The translations under genes and the position numbers were made by a program. A stretch of 64,000 nucleotides of DNA from Bradyrhizobium ottawaense (GTDB lineage Bacteria > Pseudomonadota > Alphaproteobacteria > Rhizobiales > Xanthobacteraceae): NCBI RefSeq assembly GCF_002278135.3, contig NZ_CP029425.2:2332001-2396000 (forward strand). Reading direction: 5' to 3'. The notes below the pieces were generated by a model. That model did no database searches and was not told the DNA's origin. It was given only the letters and a program-made list of their open reading frames with translations. Position 1 is the stretch's first letter. Every line of letters begins with the position of its first letter. This document shows positions 1 through 8,979 of this stretch, piece by piece.

Positions 1-20
1 CCGAGGCGCCGGAGAAGCCC

Positions 21-1166
21 GTGACCGACAAGCCGGCCGCGCCAGCGCCGGAGGCACCCGCCGCCGGCGCTCCCAAATCCGGCAAGCGCAAGTTCGTCCT
101 GATGGGCGTCGGCCTCGTGCTGGCGCTCGCGGCCGCGAGCTATGCCGGCTACTACACGCTGGTTGGCCGCTTCTACATCTCCACCGATGACGCCTATGTC
201 CGCGCCAACAACACCATGCTGGGCGCGCGCGTCTCCGGCCACATCGCCTCGATCCTTGCCGGCGACAACACGACCGTGAAAGCGGGCGACATTGTCTTCC
301 GCATCGATGACGGGGATTACAAGATCGCGGTCGATGCCGCCGCGACCAGGATCGCAACCCAGCAGGCCACCATCGATCGCATCGGCCGCCAGGTCGCCGC
401 GCTCGACAGCCAGGTGGCGCAGGCCAAGGCGCAACTCGTCTCGGCTGAAGCGGGCCTCAAGCGCGCCGATCTCGACTATGAGCGCCAGCAGGCCCTGAGC
501 AACAAGGGGTTTGCCTCGCGCGCCACCTTCGAGAGCTCGGAAGCCGGACGCGACCAGGGCGCCGCCGCAGTCAAGGCCGCGCAGGCCGCATACGACGTTG
601 CAATCAGTAATGTCGATGTCGCCAAGGCGCAGCAGGCCGAAGCCCAGGCCCAGCTCGCCGAGCTCAAGACCACGCTCGCCAAGGCCGAGCGCGATCTCAG
701 CTTCACCGCGGTGCGCGCGCCGGTCGACGGTACGTTCTCCAATCGCCTGGTCAACGCCGGCGACTTTGTCGCGGTCGGCCAGCGCCTCGGCAACATCGTG
801 CCGCTGGACGCCGTCTATATCGACGCCAATTTCAAGGAAACGCAGCTCAAGCGCATCCGTCCCGGCCAGTCGGTGACGATCAAGGTCGATGCCTACGGCA
901 TGCGCAAGTTCTCCGGTGTCGTCGACAGCATCGCGGCGGGCGCGGGCTCGGTGTTCACGCTGCTGCCGCCCGACAACGCCACCGGCAACTTCACCAAGAT
1001 CGTGCAGCGCGTGCCGGTCCGCATTCGCGTGCCAAAGTCGGTAGCGAAGCAGAACCTGCTCCGTGCCGGCATGTCGGTCTATGCGACCGTCGACACCAAC
1101 AAGGGCGCGGCCGACGCCGACAGCGAGGTCGACCTCGACGATCCCACCGCGATCCACCCGCAGTAG
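21..1166 (+). CDS. HlyD/EmrA-family periplasmic adaptor of an efflux pump
   Basis: Membrane fusion protein that would link an inner-membrane MFS exporter to an outer-membrane channel. After a Pro/Ala-rich N-terminus there is one membrane segment (about residues 25-47), then the family motif STDDAYV (54-60), a first lipoyl-like half, a long Ala/Gln/Lys-rich coiled-coil hairpin (about 100-230) and a second lipoyl/beta-barrel region (APVDGTFSNRLVNAGDFV). The EmrB-type transporter follows after a 29-base gap, as in emrAB. The given start is a GTG with GGAGAAG just upstream, but the frame stays open to the window edge and the same Pro/Ala-rich composition continues upstream, so the true start may lie outside the window. 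Substrate unknown. Confidence 0.9.
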   Translation: MTDKPAAPAPEAPAAGAPKSGKRKFVLMGVGLVLALAAASYAGYYTLVGRFYISTDDAYVRANNTMLGARVSGHIASILAGDNTTVKAGDIVFRIDDGDYKIAVDAAATRIATQQATIDRIGRQVAALDSQVAQAKAQLVSAEAGLKRADLDYERQQALSNKGFASRATFESSEAGRDQGAAAVKAAQAAYDVAISNVDVAKAQQAEAQAQLAELKTTLAKAERDLSFTAVRAPVDGTFSNRLVNAGDFVAVGQRLGNIVPLDAVYIDANFKETQLKRIRPGQSVTIKVDAYGMRKFSGVVDSIAAGAGSVFTLLPPDNATGNFTKIVQRVPVRIRVPKSVAKQNLLRAGMSVYATVDTNKGAADADSEVDLDDPTAIHPQ

Positions 1167-1195
1167 CCACAGCCTCAGCGCTGCGAGGTCAGACC

Positions 1196-2779
1196 ATGGC
1201 CAACGCCACCACCGCTTCACCCGCCATGATGGCGGACGCCGCTTCGGAGCGCATCGCGCCGAAGCGGTTGTTCGCGTTCATCATCATGGTGTTCGGGATG
1301 TTCATGTCGATCCTGGACATCCAGATCGTCTCGGCCTCCCTGAGCGAAATCCAGGCCGGATTGTCGGCGAGCTCCAGCGAGGTCTCCTGGGTCCAGACCG
1401 CCTATCTGATTGCGGAGGTCATTGCGATCCCGCTGTCCGGATTCCTGTCGCGCGCCTTCGGCACGCGGCTGTTGTTCGCGATCTCGGCGGCTGGCTTCAC
1501 CGCCTCGAGCCTGCTCTGCGGCTTCGCCACAACCATCGAGGAGATGATCCTCTGGCGCGCGCTGCAGGGCTTTCTCGGCGCCGGCATGATCCCGACGGTG
1601 TTCGCCTCGGCCTATACCGTTTTTCCGCGCTCCAAATTCCACATCGTCGGCCCCATCATCGGGCTGGTCGCGACGCTGGCGCCGACCATCGGACCGACGG
1701 TCGGCGGTTACATCACCGACCTGATGTCGTGGAACTGGCTGTTCTTCATCAACGTCGTGCCCGGCATCGGCATCACCCTGGGCGTGCTGGCGCTGGTCGA
1801 TTTCGACGAGCCGCATTTCGAGCTGCTCGACCGCTTCGACTGGTGGGGTCTGTTGTTCATGGCGGGCTTCCTCGGCACGCTGGAATATGTGCTGGAGGAG
1901 GGGCCGCAATATGAATGGATGCAGGATACCTCGGTCGCGATCTGCGCCTGGATCTGCGCGATCTCGGCCATCGCCTTCTTCTGGCGCGTCTTCACGGCGG
2001 CCGAGCCGATCGTCAACCTGCGCACCTTCTCCAACCGCAATTTCGCGATCGGCTGCGTGCTGCAGTTCTGCATCGGCATCGGCCTCTACGGCCTGACCTA
2101 CATCTATCCGCGCTATCTCGCCGAAGTACGCGGCTACAGCGCGCTGATGATCGGCGAGACCATGTTCGTCTCGGGGATCACCATGTTCCTGGTCGCGCCG
2201 CTGGTCGGCCGCCTCATGGTGAAAGTCGACATGCGCTACATGATCGCATTCGGCCTCGTCGTGTTCGCGATCGGCTCCTACCAGATGACATGGATCACGC
2301 GCGACTACGATTTCTACGAGCTGCTGGTGCCGCAGATCCTGCGCGGCATCGGCATGATGTTCGCGATGGTGCCCACCAACAACATCGCGCTCGGCACGCT
2401 GGCGCCTGATAGGGTGAAGAACGCTTCGGGTCTGTTCAACCTGATGCGCAACCTCGGCGGCGCCGTGGGCCTCGCCGTCATCAACACCGTGCTCAACGAC
2501 CGCACCGATTTGCACATCACCCGCCTCCAGGAGCGCGTGACCTGGGGCAATGCGACCGCGACCGAAACCCTGACCATGTTCATGCAGAAGTTCCAGGGCC
2601 TCGGCGATTCCACGTTGATGGCGATGAAGCAGCTCTCCCAGCTCGTGCACCGCCAGGCCGTCGTGATGAGCTTCGGCGATGCCTTCTTCGTGCTGACGCT
2701 GTTCTATCTCGGCCTCACCCTGCTGGTGACGCTGCTGAGCAAGCCGGCCCCACTGACCGGCGGCGGCGACGCGCATTGA
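1196..2779 (+). CDS. EmrB/QacA-type MFS drug exporter (DHA2 family, 14 TM)
   Basis: Proton-driven multidrug exporter of the DHA2 family, 527 residues, the usual length for 14 membrane segments. The first helix carries the family signature FMSILDIQIVSASL, followed by SSSEVSWVQTAYLIAEV and the motif C-like stretch APTIGPTVGGYI (about residues 162-173). The ATG is preceded by GAGGTC and follows the adaptor gene by 29 bases, so the two form a tripartite pump operon that needs an outer-membrane channel encoded elsewhere. No regulator of the pump is visible inside the window. The substrate cannot be told from sequence. Confidence 0.93.
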   Translation: MANATTASPAMMADAASERIAPKRLFAFIIMVFGMFMSILDIQIVSASLSEIQAGLSASSSEVSWVQTAYLIAEVIAIPLSGFLSRAFGTRLLFAISAAGFTASSLLCGFATTIEEMILWRALQGFLGAGMIPTVFASAYTVFPRSKFHIVGPIIGLVATLAPTIGPTVGGYITDLMSWNWLFFINVVPGIGITLGVLALVDFDEPHFELLDRFDWWGLLFMAGFLGTLEYVLEEGPQYEWMQDTSVAICAWICAISAIAFFWRVFTAAEPIVNLRTFSNRNFAIGCVLQFCIGIGLYGLTYIYPRYLAEVRGYSALMIGETMFVSGITMFLVAPLVGRLMVKVDMRYMIAFGLVVFAIGSYQMTWITRDYDFYELLVPQILRGIGMMFAMVPTNNIALGTLAPDRVKNASGLFNLMRNLGGAVGLAVINTVLNDRTDLHITRLQERVTWGNATATETLTMFMQKFQGLGDSTLMAMKQLSQLVHRQAVVMSFGDAFFVLTLFYLGLTLLVTLLSKPAPLTGGGDAH

Positions 2780-2795
2780 GCCTGCCACACACGCG

Positions 2796-2915
2796 GTGTC
2801 ATCGTCCGGCTTGACCGGACGATTCAGTATTCCAGAGGCCGGCGTTGGTGAACTCGCTCTCACCACATCCGCCGCGGCGTACTGGATGCCCCGCTTTCGC
2901 GGAGCATGACGGCGG
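2796..2915. repeat. Palindromic intergenic repeat (Bradyrhizobium type)
   Basis: Follows the MFS gene. It opens with a perfect 7-bp hairpin CGTCCGG-CTTGA-CCGGACG at 2803-2821 and closes with a degenerate ATGACGG arm near 2910. I recognise the pattern 'gtcatcgtccggcttgaccgg ... gcatgacgg' as a repeat family scattered between genes in this group of organisms. It may act as a transcription end for the pump operon; no T-run follows. Confidence 0.6.
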
Positions 2916-3059
2916 AGGGCGGGGCGGCTGTGGAGCGCATCAAGGCCGCGCGCACCAAATTGCAACACTCATCCGTGATCTCGCGCGAGCCCCGTTGCAA
3001 GTCGCGAACGACACATCTATAAAGCGCACCTCATTCACTCGAACCGGGGAGAGATTTGC

Positions 3060-3134
3060 ATGATTTCGTCGCATTCGCAGATCGTACGCCCGCGCTCGAT
3101 GATGTTCTGGTTCGGTATGTACGCGGCCTGTTAG
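3060..3134 (+). CDS. Candidate 24-residue small ORF upstream of the ABC exporter
   Basis: ATG preceded by GGGGAGAG (3047-3054), a good ribosome binding site at 5 bases spacing. The 24-codon frame is rich in Met, Arg and Ser and ends in ...MYAAC. A second frame overlaps it: TTG 3056 to TGA 3223, 55 codons with ordinary amino-acid composition (MHDFVAFADR...FLSQVKANLK), but its start has no usable ribosome binding site. The stretch 2916-3298 between the repeat and the ABC gene holds nothing else I can support. One of the two may be a leader peptide or conserved small protein, or both may be remnants. No function is claimed. Confidence 0.25.
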   Translation: MISSHSQIVRPRSMMFWFGMYAAC

Positions 3135-3298
3135 AGGCCTCCTCCGCCAGTTTCGATTGGGCCAAGTTTCCGACCAAGCGTCCCGATCGCTTTCTTTCCC
3201 AAGTCAAAGCCAACCTTAAGTGACGCCGTCTCGGCCCTCGCGGCCGGCCTGCGTCCATCGATGGAGCCGGCCCGCGCCAAAGGCGGCCGGATGATGTC

Positions 3299-5098
3299 AT
3301 GACCGCTCTGTCAAAAAAGCCCGCGGCGATCCGCCTGGTGCTGCCCTTCGTGTTCCGGCACTGGCTGAAGCAGCCGGGACGGGGGCTCATCGTGGCCGGC
3401 GGCCTGCTGGGTGCGACCATAGCCGACCTGTTCATGCCGGTCTTCTCGGGCCGGCTGGTCGATGCGCTGACGCGCGGCCCGTCGGATCCCGATGCGCGGC
3501 ATGCCGCCCTGGTTGCCTTCGGCGCCATCGTGGGGCTGGGCGCGGCCTCCGTGGTGCTGCGGCTGGCCGGCCTGCAGGCGATCGTGCCGTTCACGCTCAA
3601 GACCATGTCGGACGTCGCACAGGAGGCCTTCACCCGTGTGCAGCGCTTCTCCACGGACTGGCACGCTAACTCCTTCGCGGGCTCGACCGTGCGCAAGATC
3701 ACGCGCGGCATGTGGGCGCTCGACCTGCTCAACGACACCATCCTGATGGCGCTAGCGCCCTCGCTGCTGGTGTTGATCGGCTCGATGGTCCTGATCGGGA
3801 TGCACTGGGCCTCGCTCGGCGTGGTGATCGCGGTCGGCGCGTTCTTCTACGTCACCATCACCGTCGTGTTCTCGACGCGCTACATCGCGCCGGCCGCCCG
3901 AGTCTCCAATGCCTGGGACACCAAGGTCGGCGGCACGCTTGCGGATGCCCTGACGTGCAACGCGGTGGTGAAGTCGTTCGGCGCGGAAGCGCGCGAGGAT
4001 ACGCGGCTCGGCCGCGTCATCAACCGATGGCGCGTGCGGGTGCGGCGGACCTGGCTGCGCTACAACTACACGTCCATGGCGCAGCTGTCGCTGCTGCTCT
4101 GCCTCCGCACGTCCGTGATCGGCGGCGCGGTGCTGTTGTGGATGTCGGGACATGCCTCGCCTGGCGACGTGACCTATGTGCTGACCAGCTACTACATCAT
4201 CCACGCCTATTTGCGTGACGTCGGCATGCACATCAACAACCTCCAGCGCTCGGTCAACGACATGGACGAACTGGTTGCGATCCATGCCGAGCCCATCGGC
4301 ATCGCCGATGCGGCCGGTGCGCGGCCGATCGCGATCGAGGGCGGCGAGATCGTGTTCGACGACGTGACGTTCCACTATGGCGGCCATCGCGCGCCGCTCT
4401 ATGACGGGTTGTCGGTGACGATCCGGGCCGGTGAACGTGTCGGCCTCGTCGGACGCTCCGGCTCCGGCAAGACCACCTTCGTCAAGCTGGTGCAGCGGCT
4501 CTACGACGTCACCGGCGGCCGTGTGCTGATCGACGGGCAGGACATCGCATTGGCCACACAGCAATCGCTGCGCAGCCAGATCGCGATCGTGCAGCAGGAC
4601 CCGATCCTGTTTCACCGCTCGCTCGCCGAGAACATCGCCTATGGCCGGCCCGGCGCCAGCCTCGAGGCGATCGAGCAGGCGGCGCGGCTTGCGAATGCGC
4701 ACGACTTCATCCTGCGCCTGCCGAAGGGCTACGGCACGCTGGTCGGCGAGCGCGGCGTGAAGCTGTCGGGCGGTGAGCGGCAGCGCGTGGCGCTGGCGCG
4801 CGCGTTCCTGGCGGATGCGCCGGTGCTGATCCTGGACGAGGCGACCTCGAGCCTGGATTCGGAATCGGAGGCGCTGATCCAGGAGGCGATGGAGCGGCTG
4901 ATGAAGGGCCGCACCTCGATCGTGATCGCGCACCGGCTGTCGACGGTGAGGAGCCTCGATCGCATCCTGGTGTTCGACCGCGGCGAGATCGTCGAGCAGG
5001 GCACCCACGCCACGCTCGCGGCCAGACCCGGCGGCATTTATCGCGGCTTGTTCGAGCGCCAGGTGGTGGAGCTCGGGCATATCGCTGCAGCGGAGTGA
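3299..5098 (+). CDS. ABC exporter, fused membrane and ATPase domains (MsbA/MdlB type)
   Basis: Half-size ABC exporter of 599 residues that would work as a homodimer in the inner membrane. An N-terminal six-helix membrane domain (about 25-310) precedes an ATPase domain with Walker A GRSGSGKTT (385-393), Q-loop VQQDP (431-435), signature LSGGE (489-493), Walker B VLILDEAT (509-516) and the switch histidine in VIAHRLST. Substrate could be lipid, peptide or drug. It lies between an efflux pair and a MATE exporter, but a repeat and a 500-base gap separate it from the former. The ATG at 3299 has only a weak upstream GGATGATGTC; no better start is seen. Confidence 0.92.
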   Translation: MTALSKKPAAIRLVLPFVFRHWLKQPGRGLIVAGGLLGATIADLFMPVFSGRLVDALTRGPSDPDARHAALVAFGAIVGLGAASVVLRLAGLQAIVPFTLKTMSDVAQEAFTRVQRFSTDWHANSFAGSTVRKITRGMWALDLLNDTILMALAPSLLVLIGSMVLIGMHWASLGVVIAVGAFFYVTITVVFSTRYIAPAARVSNAWDTKVGGTLADALTCNAVVKSFGAEAREDTRLGRVINRWRVRVRRTWLRYNYTSMAQLSLLLCLRTSVIGGAVLLWMSGHASPGDVTYVLTSYYIIHAYLRDVGMHINNLQRSVNDMDELVAIHAEPIGIADAAGARPIAIEGGEIVFDDVTFHYGGHRAPLYDGLSVTIRAGERVGLVGRSGSGKTTFVKLVQRLYDVTGGRVLIDGQDIALATQQSLRSQIAIVQQDPILFHRSLAENIAYGRPGASLEAIEQAARLANAHDFILRLPKGYGTLVGERGVKLSGGERQRVALARAFLADAPVLILDEATSSLDSESEALIQEAMERLMKGRTSIVIAHRLSTVRSLDRILVFDRGEIVEQGTHATLAARPGGIYRGLFERQVVELGHIAAAE

Positions 5099-5102
5099 GG
5101 CG

Positions 5103-5134
5103 CGCGACTGCGGGACGAAAGTCCCGCAGTCGCG
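5103..5134 (+). terminator. Perfect 14-bp hairpin with GAAA tetraloop
   Basis: CGCGACTGCGGGAC (5103-5116), loop GAAA, then the exact reverse complement (5121-5134). It starts 5 bases after the ABC exporter stop and ends just before the MATE gene. There is no T-tract, so it may be a Rho-limited or mRNA-protecting hairpin rather than an intrinsic terminator. Confidence 0.5.
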
Positions 5135-5165
5135 CCGCCAAGGAATGCGTCAAGGATGGAATGAG

Positions 5166-6572
5166 ATGAAAGACCTGACCAACGGCTCCATCGTGAGACA
5201 CATCCTGGCCATGGCGCCTCCGATCATGGCCGGCATGATATCGATCATGGTCTGCCAACTGGTCGATCTGTACTTCGTGTCGGGCCTGGGCGATGCCGCC
5301 GTGGCGGGCGTCGCCGCGGCCGGCAATGCTGGCTTTCTCGTCAACGGGCTGATGCAGGTGCTCGGTGTCGGCGCGGGGGCACTGATCGCGCATGCCGTGG
5401 GACGCAAGGACCGGTCGGATGCGAACCTGATCTTCAACCAGGCGATCGTGCTGTCGGTGCTGTTCGGACTGTTGACCCTGCTCGCAGGTGCCGCGCTGTC
5501 GCGCGCCTACATGCGCTCGATCGCAGCGGACCAGGCCACGATCGAGGCCGGGACCACTTACCTGCTGTGGTTCATGCCGGCGCTCGCGCTGCAGTTCGCC
5601 ACCCAAGTCATGGGGGCTGCGCTGCGCGCGACCGGTATCGTGCGTCCCACCATGCTGGTGCAGGCGTTTGCTGTGGCCATCAATATCGCGCTGGCGCCGG
5701 TCCTGATCACGGGCTGGGGTACCGGCCATGCGCTCGGGGTCGTCGGTGCGGGGCTGGCGAGCTCGATTGCGGTCGCCATCGGCGTGCTGGCGCTGCTGGC
5801 GTATTTCCGCAAGGTCGAGCGCTATGTCGCCTTCAATCCGGCGCAGTGGCGCCCGCAGCCGCACCATTTGAAGCGCATTCTCAATGTCGGCCTGCCGGCC
5901 GGCGGCGAGTTCGCGATGATGTTCATCTTCATGGCGGTGGTCTATTACGTGCTGCGCGATTTCGGCGCGGCGGCGCAGGCCGGCTTCGGCATCGGGCAGC
6001 GCGTGCTCGGCCTGATCAACATGCCGGCGCTTGCGGTCGGGCTGGCGGCCGGGCCGATCGCCGGCCAGAACGTCGGCGCAGCCAACGCTGCGCGCGTGCG
6101 GGAAACTTTCCTCAAGGCCGCCTTGATCGTCACGATCGTGATGACCGGCTTCATGACCCTTGCGCAAGTGAAGCCGGAGCTGCTGCTCGCCGGATTCTCG
6201 AACGACCGCGAGACCATGGACATCGCCTACCTGTTCCTGCGGATCATCTCGCTCAACATGGTCGCACAGGGGCTGATCTTCACCTGCTCGAGCATGTTCC
6301 AGGCCCTCGGCAACACCAGGCCGGTGCTCTTGAGCTCGGCGACGCGCGTGTTCACCTACTCACTGCCGGCGATCTGGCTGTCGACGCGGCCGGGCTTTCG
6401 CATGGAGTATGTCTGGTATTTGTCGGTCGCGGCGACAATATTGCAGGCGGGCTTGAGCCTGTGGTTGCTGCGCCGCGAGTTCAGGAAGCGCCTGACTTCG
6501 GCGCCGAAGGAGAAGGACCCAGAGCAGGAGAGCGCCGAGCCCATTGCGCCTCTCGCCCGCGAGCCTGCGTAA
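5166..6572 (+). CDS. MATE-family multidrug/sodium antiporter
   Basis: Cation-coupled exporter of the MATE family, 468 residues and 12 predicted membrane segments, in two homologous halves (MatE domains around residues 10-170 and 235-400). The start MKDLTNGSIVRHILAMAPPIMAGM is the usual family N-terminus. I chose ATG 5166 because AAGGATGGA lies at a normal distance before it, whereas the upstream in-frame ATG at 5145 directly abuts its AAGGA. The charged C-terminal tail (about 440-468) looks disordered. Third transporter in a row; it may share a transcript with the ABC gene if the hairpin at 5103 does not terminate. Confidence 0.9.
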   Translation: MKDLTNGSIVRHILAMAPPIMAGMISIMVCQLVDLYFVSGLGDAAVAGVAAAGNAGFLVNGLMQVLGVGAGALIAHAVGRKDRSDANLIFNQAIVLSVLFGLLTLLAGAALSRAYMRSIAADQATIEAGTTYLLWFMPALALQFATQVMGAALRATGIVRPTMLVQAFAVAINIALAPVLITGWGTGHALGVVGAGLASSIAVAIGVLALLAYFRKVERYVAFNPAQWRPQPHHLKRILNVGLPAGGEFAMMFIFMAVVYYVLRDFGAAAQAGFGIGQRVLGLINMPALAVGLAAGPIAGQNVGAANAARVRETFLKAALIVTIVMTGFMTLAQVKPELLLAGFSNDRETMDIAYLFLRIISLNMVAQGLIFTCSSMFQALGNTRPVLLSSATRVFTYSLPAIWLSTRPGFRMEYVWYLSVAATILQAGLSLWLLRREFRKRLTSAPKEKDPEQESAEPIAPLAREPA

Positions 6573-6645
6573 CGGTGGCTTGTTCCATCCTGGCTGCTCC
6601 GGCTAACTTGCCGGGCGGGGTGGATGGTGGGCTGCAGAAGGGCCA

Positions 6646-8001
6646 ATGACCGGAGTGACGAACGAGCCGCGGGCGGCGTCATGGCTCGCCGCGATCTGGG
6701 CGGCGCGCTATCGCACGCCGGCCCGCTTCGTCGCACTGATCGCTCTGCTGCTGCCGTGGACCACGACCGGGCTGACCTTCGCGCTCATACCCTGGCTGAT
6801 CGCCTTCGCGTTTGTCGATCTGCGCGCGTTTCCGCGTTCGCTGCTTCGCCCGATCTGCCTGCTGCCCATCGCGCTGGTCGCGCTCGCCGCCGTGGGCACG
6901 CTCTGGTCGGATGTGCCATGGCCGGAGCGAATCCACGCGATCGGGCCGGCGGCGAAGCTGCTGGTCATTCCGCTCCTGATCTACCAGTTCGAGCGCTGGC
7001 CGTACGGCCATTGGGTGTTTTTCGCCTTCCTGGCGTCCTGCACGGCGTTGATGCTCTATTCCTTCGCCGTCGCAATCGACCCCGCACTCTCGCTGAAGCT
7101 CTATCTGTCGCGGGGGCCCTACAAGGTCGAAAGCGGGATCGCGGTGCGCAACTATATCGACCAGAGCCAGGAGTTCGCGCTCTGTGTGCTCGCGCTGGTC
7201 TATCCGATCGTGGCGCTGCTGCGGCAACGCCGCGTCGGCATCGCGGCGCTGTTCGCGACGCTCGCGATCGGATTCCTCGCCAACATGATCTTCGTCGTGG
7301 TGTCGCGCACGGCGCTGGTGACGCTGCCGATCCTGGTGGTGCTGTTCGCGTTGCTGTATCTGCGTCTGCGTGCGGCGCTGCTTGCCGCCGGCGCGATGGC
7401 GCTGTCGGCGGTGCTGCTCTTTGGCGTGTCGCCGCATCTGCGGACGACGGTTGCGAAATTTCAGGCCGACTATCAGACGAGCGTGCAGGACAGTCAGGTC
7501 AGCGGCATGGGTTCACGTCTGGAATATTGGCGGAAGTCCCTTCGTTTCATCGCCGATGCACCGCTGGTCGGTCACGGCACCGGCTCGATCCGCGGCCTGT
7601 TCGCAAGCGTGGCCGCCGATGCGAAGATCGATCCGCTGCGTGGCGAGATCGTCAGCAACCCACACAATCAGACCCTCAGCGTGGCCGTGCAGTGGGGAAT
7701 CGTCGGTGTCCTGATCCTCTACGCGCTCTGGTTTGCGCATCTCTCGCTGTTTCGCGGCGAGGGCCTGGCCTCTTGGATCGGCCTGCTGGTCGTGGTGCAG
7801 AACATGCTGACCTCGCAGCTCAACACGCATTTGTTCGACTTCACGCCGGGCTGGGTCTACGTCCTCGGCGTCGGTGTCGCCGGCGGCATGACGCTCGCGA
7901 AGAGGGCGCGAGAGCTAGAGCATGATCCGGAAAAGTGCGCAGCGGCTTTCCGAGAAGAATGCTTAGACAACAACCTAAAGCGCGATGACGCTTCATCCTG
8001 A
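6646..8001 (+). CDS. O-antigen ligase / Wzy_C family membrane protein
   Basis: Polytopic membrane protein of 451 residues, about 10-12 hydrophobic segments, of the O-antigen ligase/polymerase family, which joins polysaccharide chains to lipid A-core or polymerises them at the periplasmic face. Typical marks are the SRTALVTLPILVV segment, a periplasmic loop with GMGSRLEYWRKSLRFIADAP and VGHGTGSI, and a conserved NPHNQ (His) shortly before the last helices. The last ~28 residues (from about LEHDPEKC on) are charged and are encoded by an intergenic repeat element (7911-8025), so the stop has apparently been recruited from the repeat. No other O-antigen genes are in the window. Confidence 0.8.
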   Translation: MTGVTNEPRAASWLAAIWAARYRTPARFVALIALLLPWTTTGLTFALIPWLIAFAFVDLRAFPRSLLRPICLLPIALVALAAVGTLWSDVPWPERIHAIGPAAKLLVIPLLIYQFERWPYGHWVFFAFLASCTALMLYSFAVAIDPALSLKLYLSRGPYKVESGIAVRNYIDQSQEFALCVLALVYPIVALLRQRRVGIAALFATLAIGFLANMIFVVVSRTALVTLPILVVLFALLYLRLRAALLAAGAMALSAVLLFGVSPHLRTTVAKFQADYQTSVQDSQVSGMGSRLEYWRKSLRFIADAPLVGHGTGSIRGLFASVAADAKIDPLRGEIVSNPHNQTLSVAVQWGIVGVLILYALWFAHLSLFRGEGLASWIGLLVVVQNMLTSQLNTHLFDFTPGWVYVLGVGVAGGMTLAKRARELEHDPEKCAAAFREECLDNNLKRDDASS

Positions 8002-8025
8002 TCGCATCGCGCTCTAGAGCGCGCC
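7911..8025. repeat. Intergenic repeat of the 'gagcatgatccggaaaag' family
   Basis: The sequence gctagagcatgatccggaaa opens the element, which continues through 'gcttagacaacaacctaaag' and ends in the 16-bp palindrome CGCGCTCTAGAGCGCG (8008-8023). I recognise this family as common in Bradyrhizobium and relatives. It supplies the 3' end of the ligase reading frame and the stop codon of the convergent TauE-like gene, and may act as a shared terminator. Confidence 0.7.
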
Positions 8026-8757
8026 GAGACTGTTCCAGACCAGGGTCAGGCCAGACAGGAACAACAGGCCGAGCACGACATCGCCGAAATGCTTGTCGTG
8101 GAGGGCGTGATAGACGCGGGCGCCGGCCCAGGCGCCGATCAGGGTGCTCGGAAACGCGACCAGCGCGAGCCAGACCACTTTGAGCTCGACGAGACCCGAT
8201 GCGGTCTGCAGCACCAGTGCTGTCGCGAGAACCGTGAAATTGAAGAGCTGAAAGATGCCGCGCCGCTCATGCTTGTTCCAGCCGCGGATGTTGGCCCACA
8301 GGATCGGCAGCGGCCCGGACAACCCGGCGAGGCCGCCAAGAATACCGCCGGCAAAGCCGATCGCGCCGTCGGCAAGGCGGCCGCCGAATTTGATCGCGAG
8401 CGGCCTCTTGTTCAGATAGAGCGCGCTCGAGAACATCAGAATTAAAATGCCGACGCTCAGCTTGAACACTTTTGGATCGGCCGAGGCGATCAGCATGGTG
8501 CCGATCGGTACGCCGATCAGACCGCCGATCAGGAACGGCCAGACCAGCGAGAGGTCGAAGCTCTTCCACATCGAGGGCAGCGTCGAGGTCTGCGCGATCA
8601 CCGAGCAGATCAGCACCAGCGGCACTGCGAGCGAGGGCGGCAGTACGTAGAGCCAGATGCCGAGCGCCATCAGCGCCGTGCCGAACCCGGCCAGGCCCGA
8701 GACGAAGCCGCCGGCCAATGCGCCGAGCAGCAGCAGCGCGTAGGTGAGCGTTTCCAA
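8014..8757 (-). CDS. TauE/SafE-family membrane permease
   Basis: Putative anion or sulfite/sulfoacetate-type exporter of the TauE/SafE (DUF81) family, about 247 residues with 7-8 membrane segments. The N-terminal half starts LETLTYALLLLGALAGGFVSGLAGFGTALMALG, with the family's Gly-rich GLAGFG; the second half repeats it as GFAGGILGGLAGLSGPLP. I place the start at TTG 8757, with GAGGA at a suitable distance; an upstream in-frame ATG at 8850 would add 31 Arg/Gly-rich residues unlike the family. Substrate unknown. Convergent with the O-antigen ligase; its stop lies inside a palindrome. Confidence 0.8.
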   Translation of the reverse strand: METLTYALLLLGALAGGFVSGLAGFGTALMALGIWLYVLPPSLAVPLVLICSVIAQTSTLPSMWKSFDLSLVWPFLIGGLIGVPIGTMLIASADPKVFKLSVGILILMFSSALYLNKRPLAIKFGGRLADGAIGFAGGILGGLAGLSGPLPILWANIRGWNKHERRGIFQLFNFTVLATALVLQTASGLVELKVVWLALVAFPSTLIGAWAGARVYHALHDKHFGDVVLGLLFLSGLTLVWNSLGAL

Positions 8758-8979
8758 CAGAATGTCCTCGTCGCCGGGGCGATCTCGAACTGTTGATCGC
8801 CGTCGCCCGCATAGCATGCTTGCTGTCGTGCAAGTCAATCCGCCCTGCACGCAAGCGTGATCTGCGGCGCCGGGCGTTCGCGAAAGACATGCCTACATGA
8901 CGGTCCTACTTTGATCCCGGGGCCCCCCACCGCCATCCTGCACTCGGATCGGTCGGACCCGAGATGATGGAGAATGACC

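Noticed and set aside
1217..2968. A 583-codon minus-strand open frame opposite the EmrB-type gene, and similar long antisense frames opposite ftsZ (32835-34700), mraY (21143-22705) and murC (26481-27761).
   Set aside because: GC-rich coding DNA often leaves long open antisense frames; these predict Arg/His/Asp-rich proteins with no domains and lie fully opposite well-supported genes.
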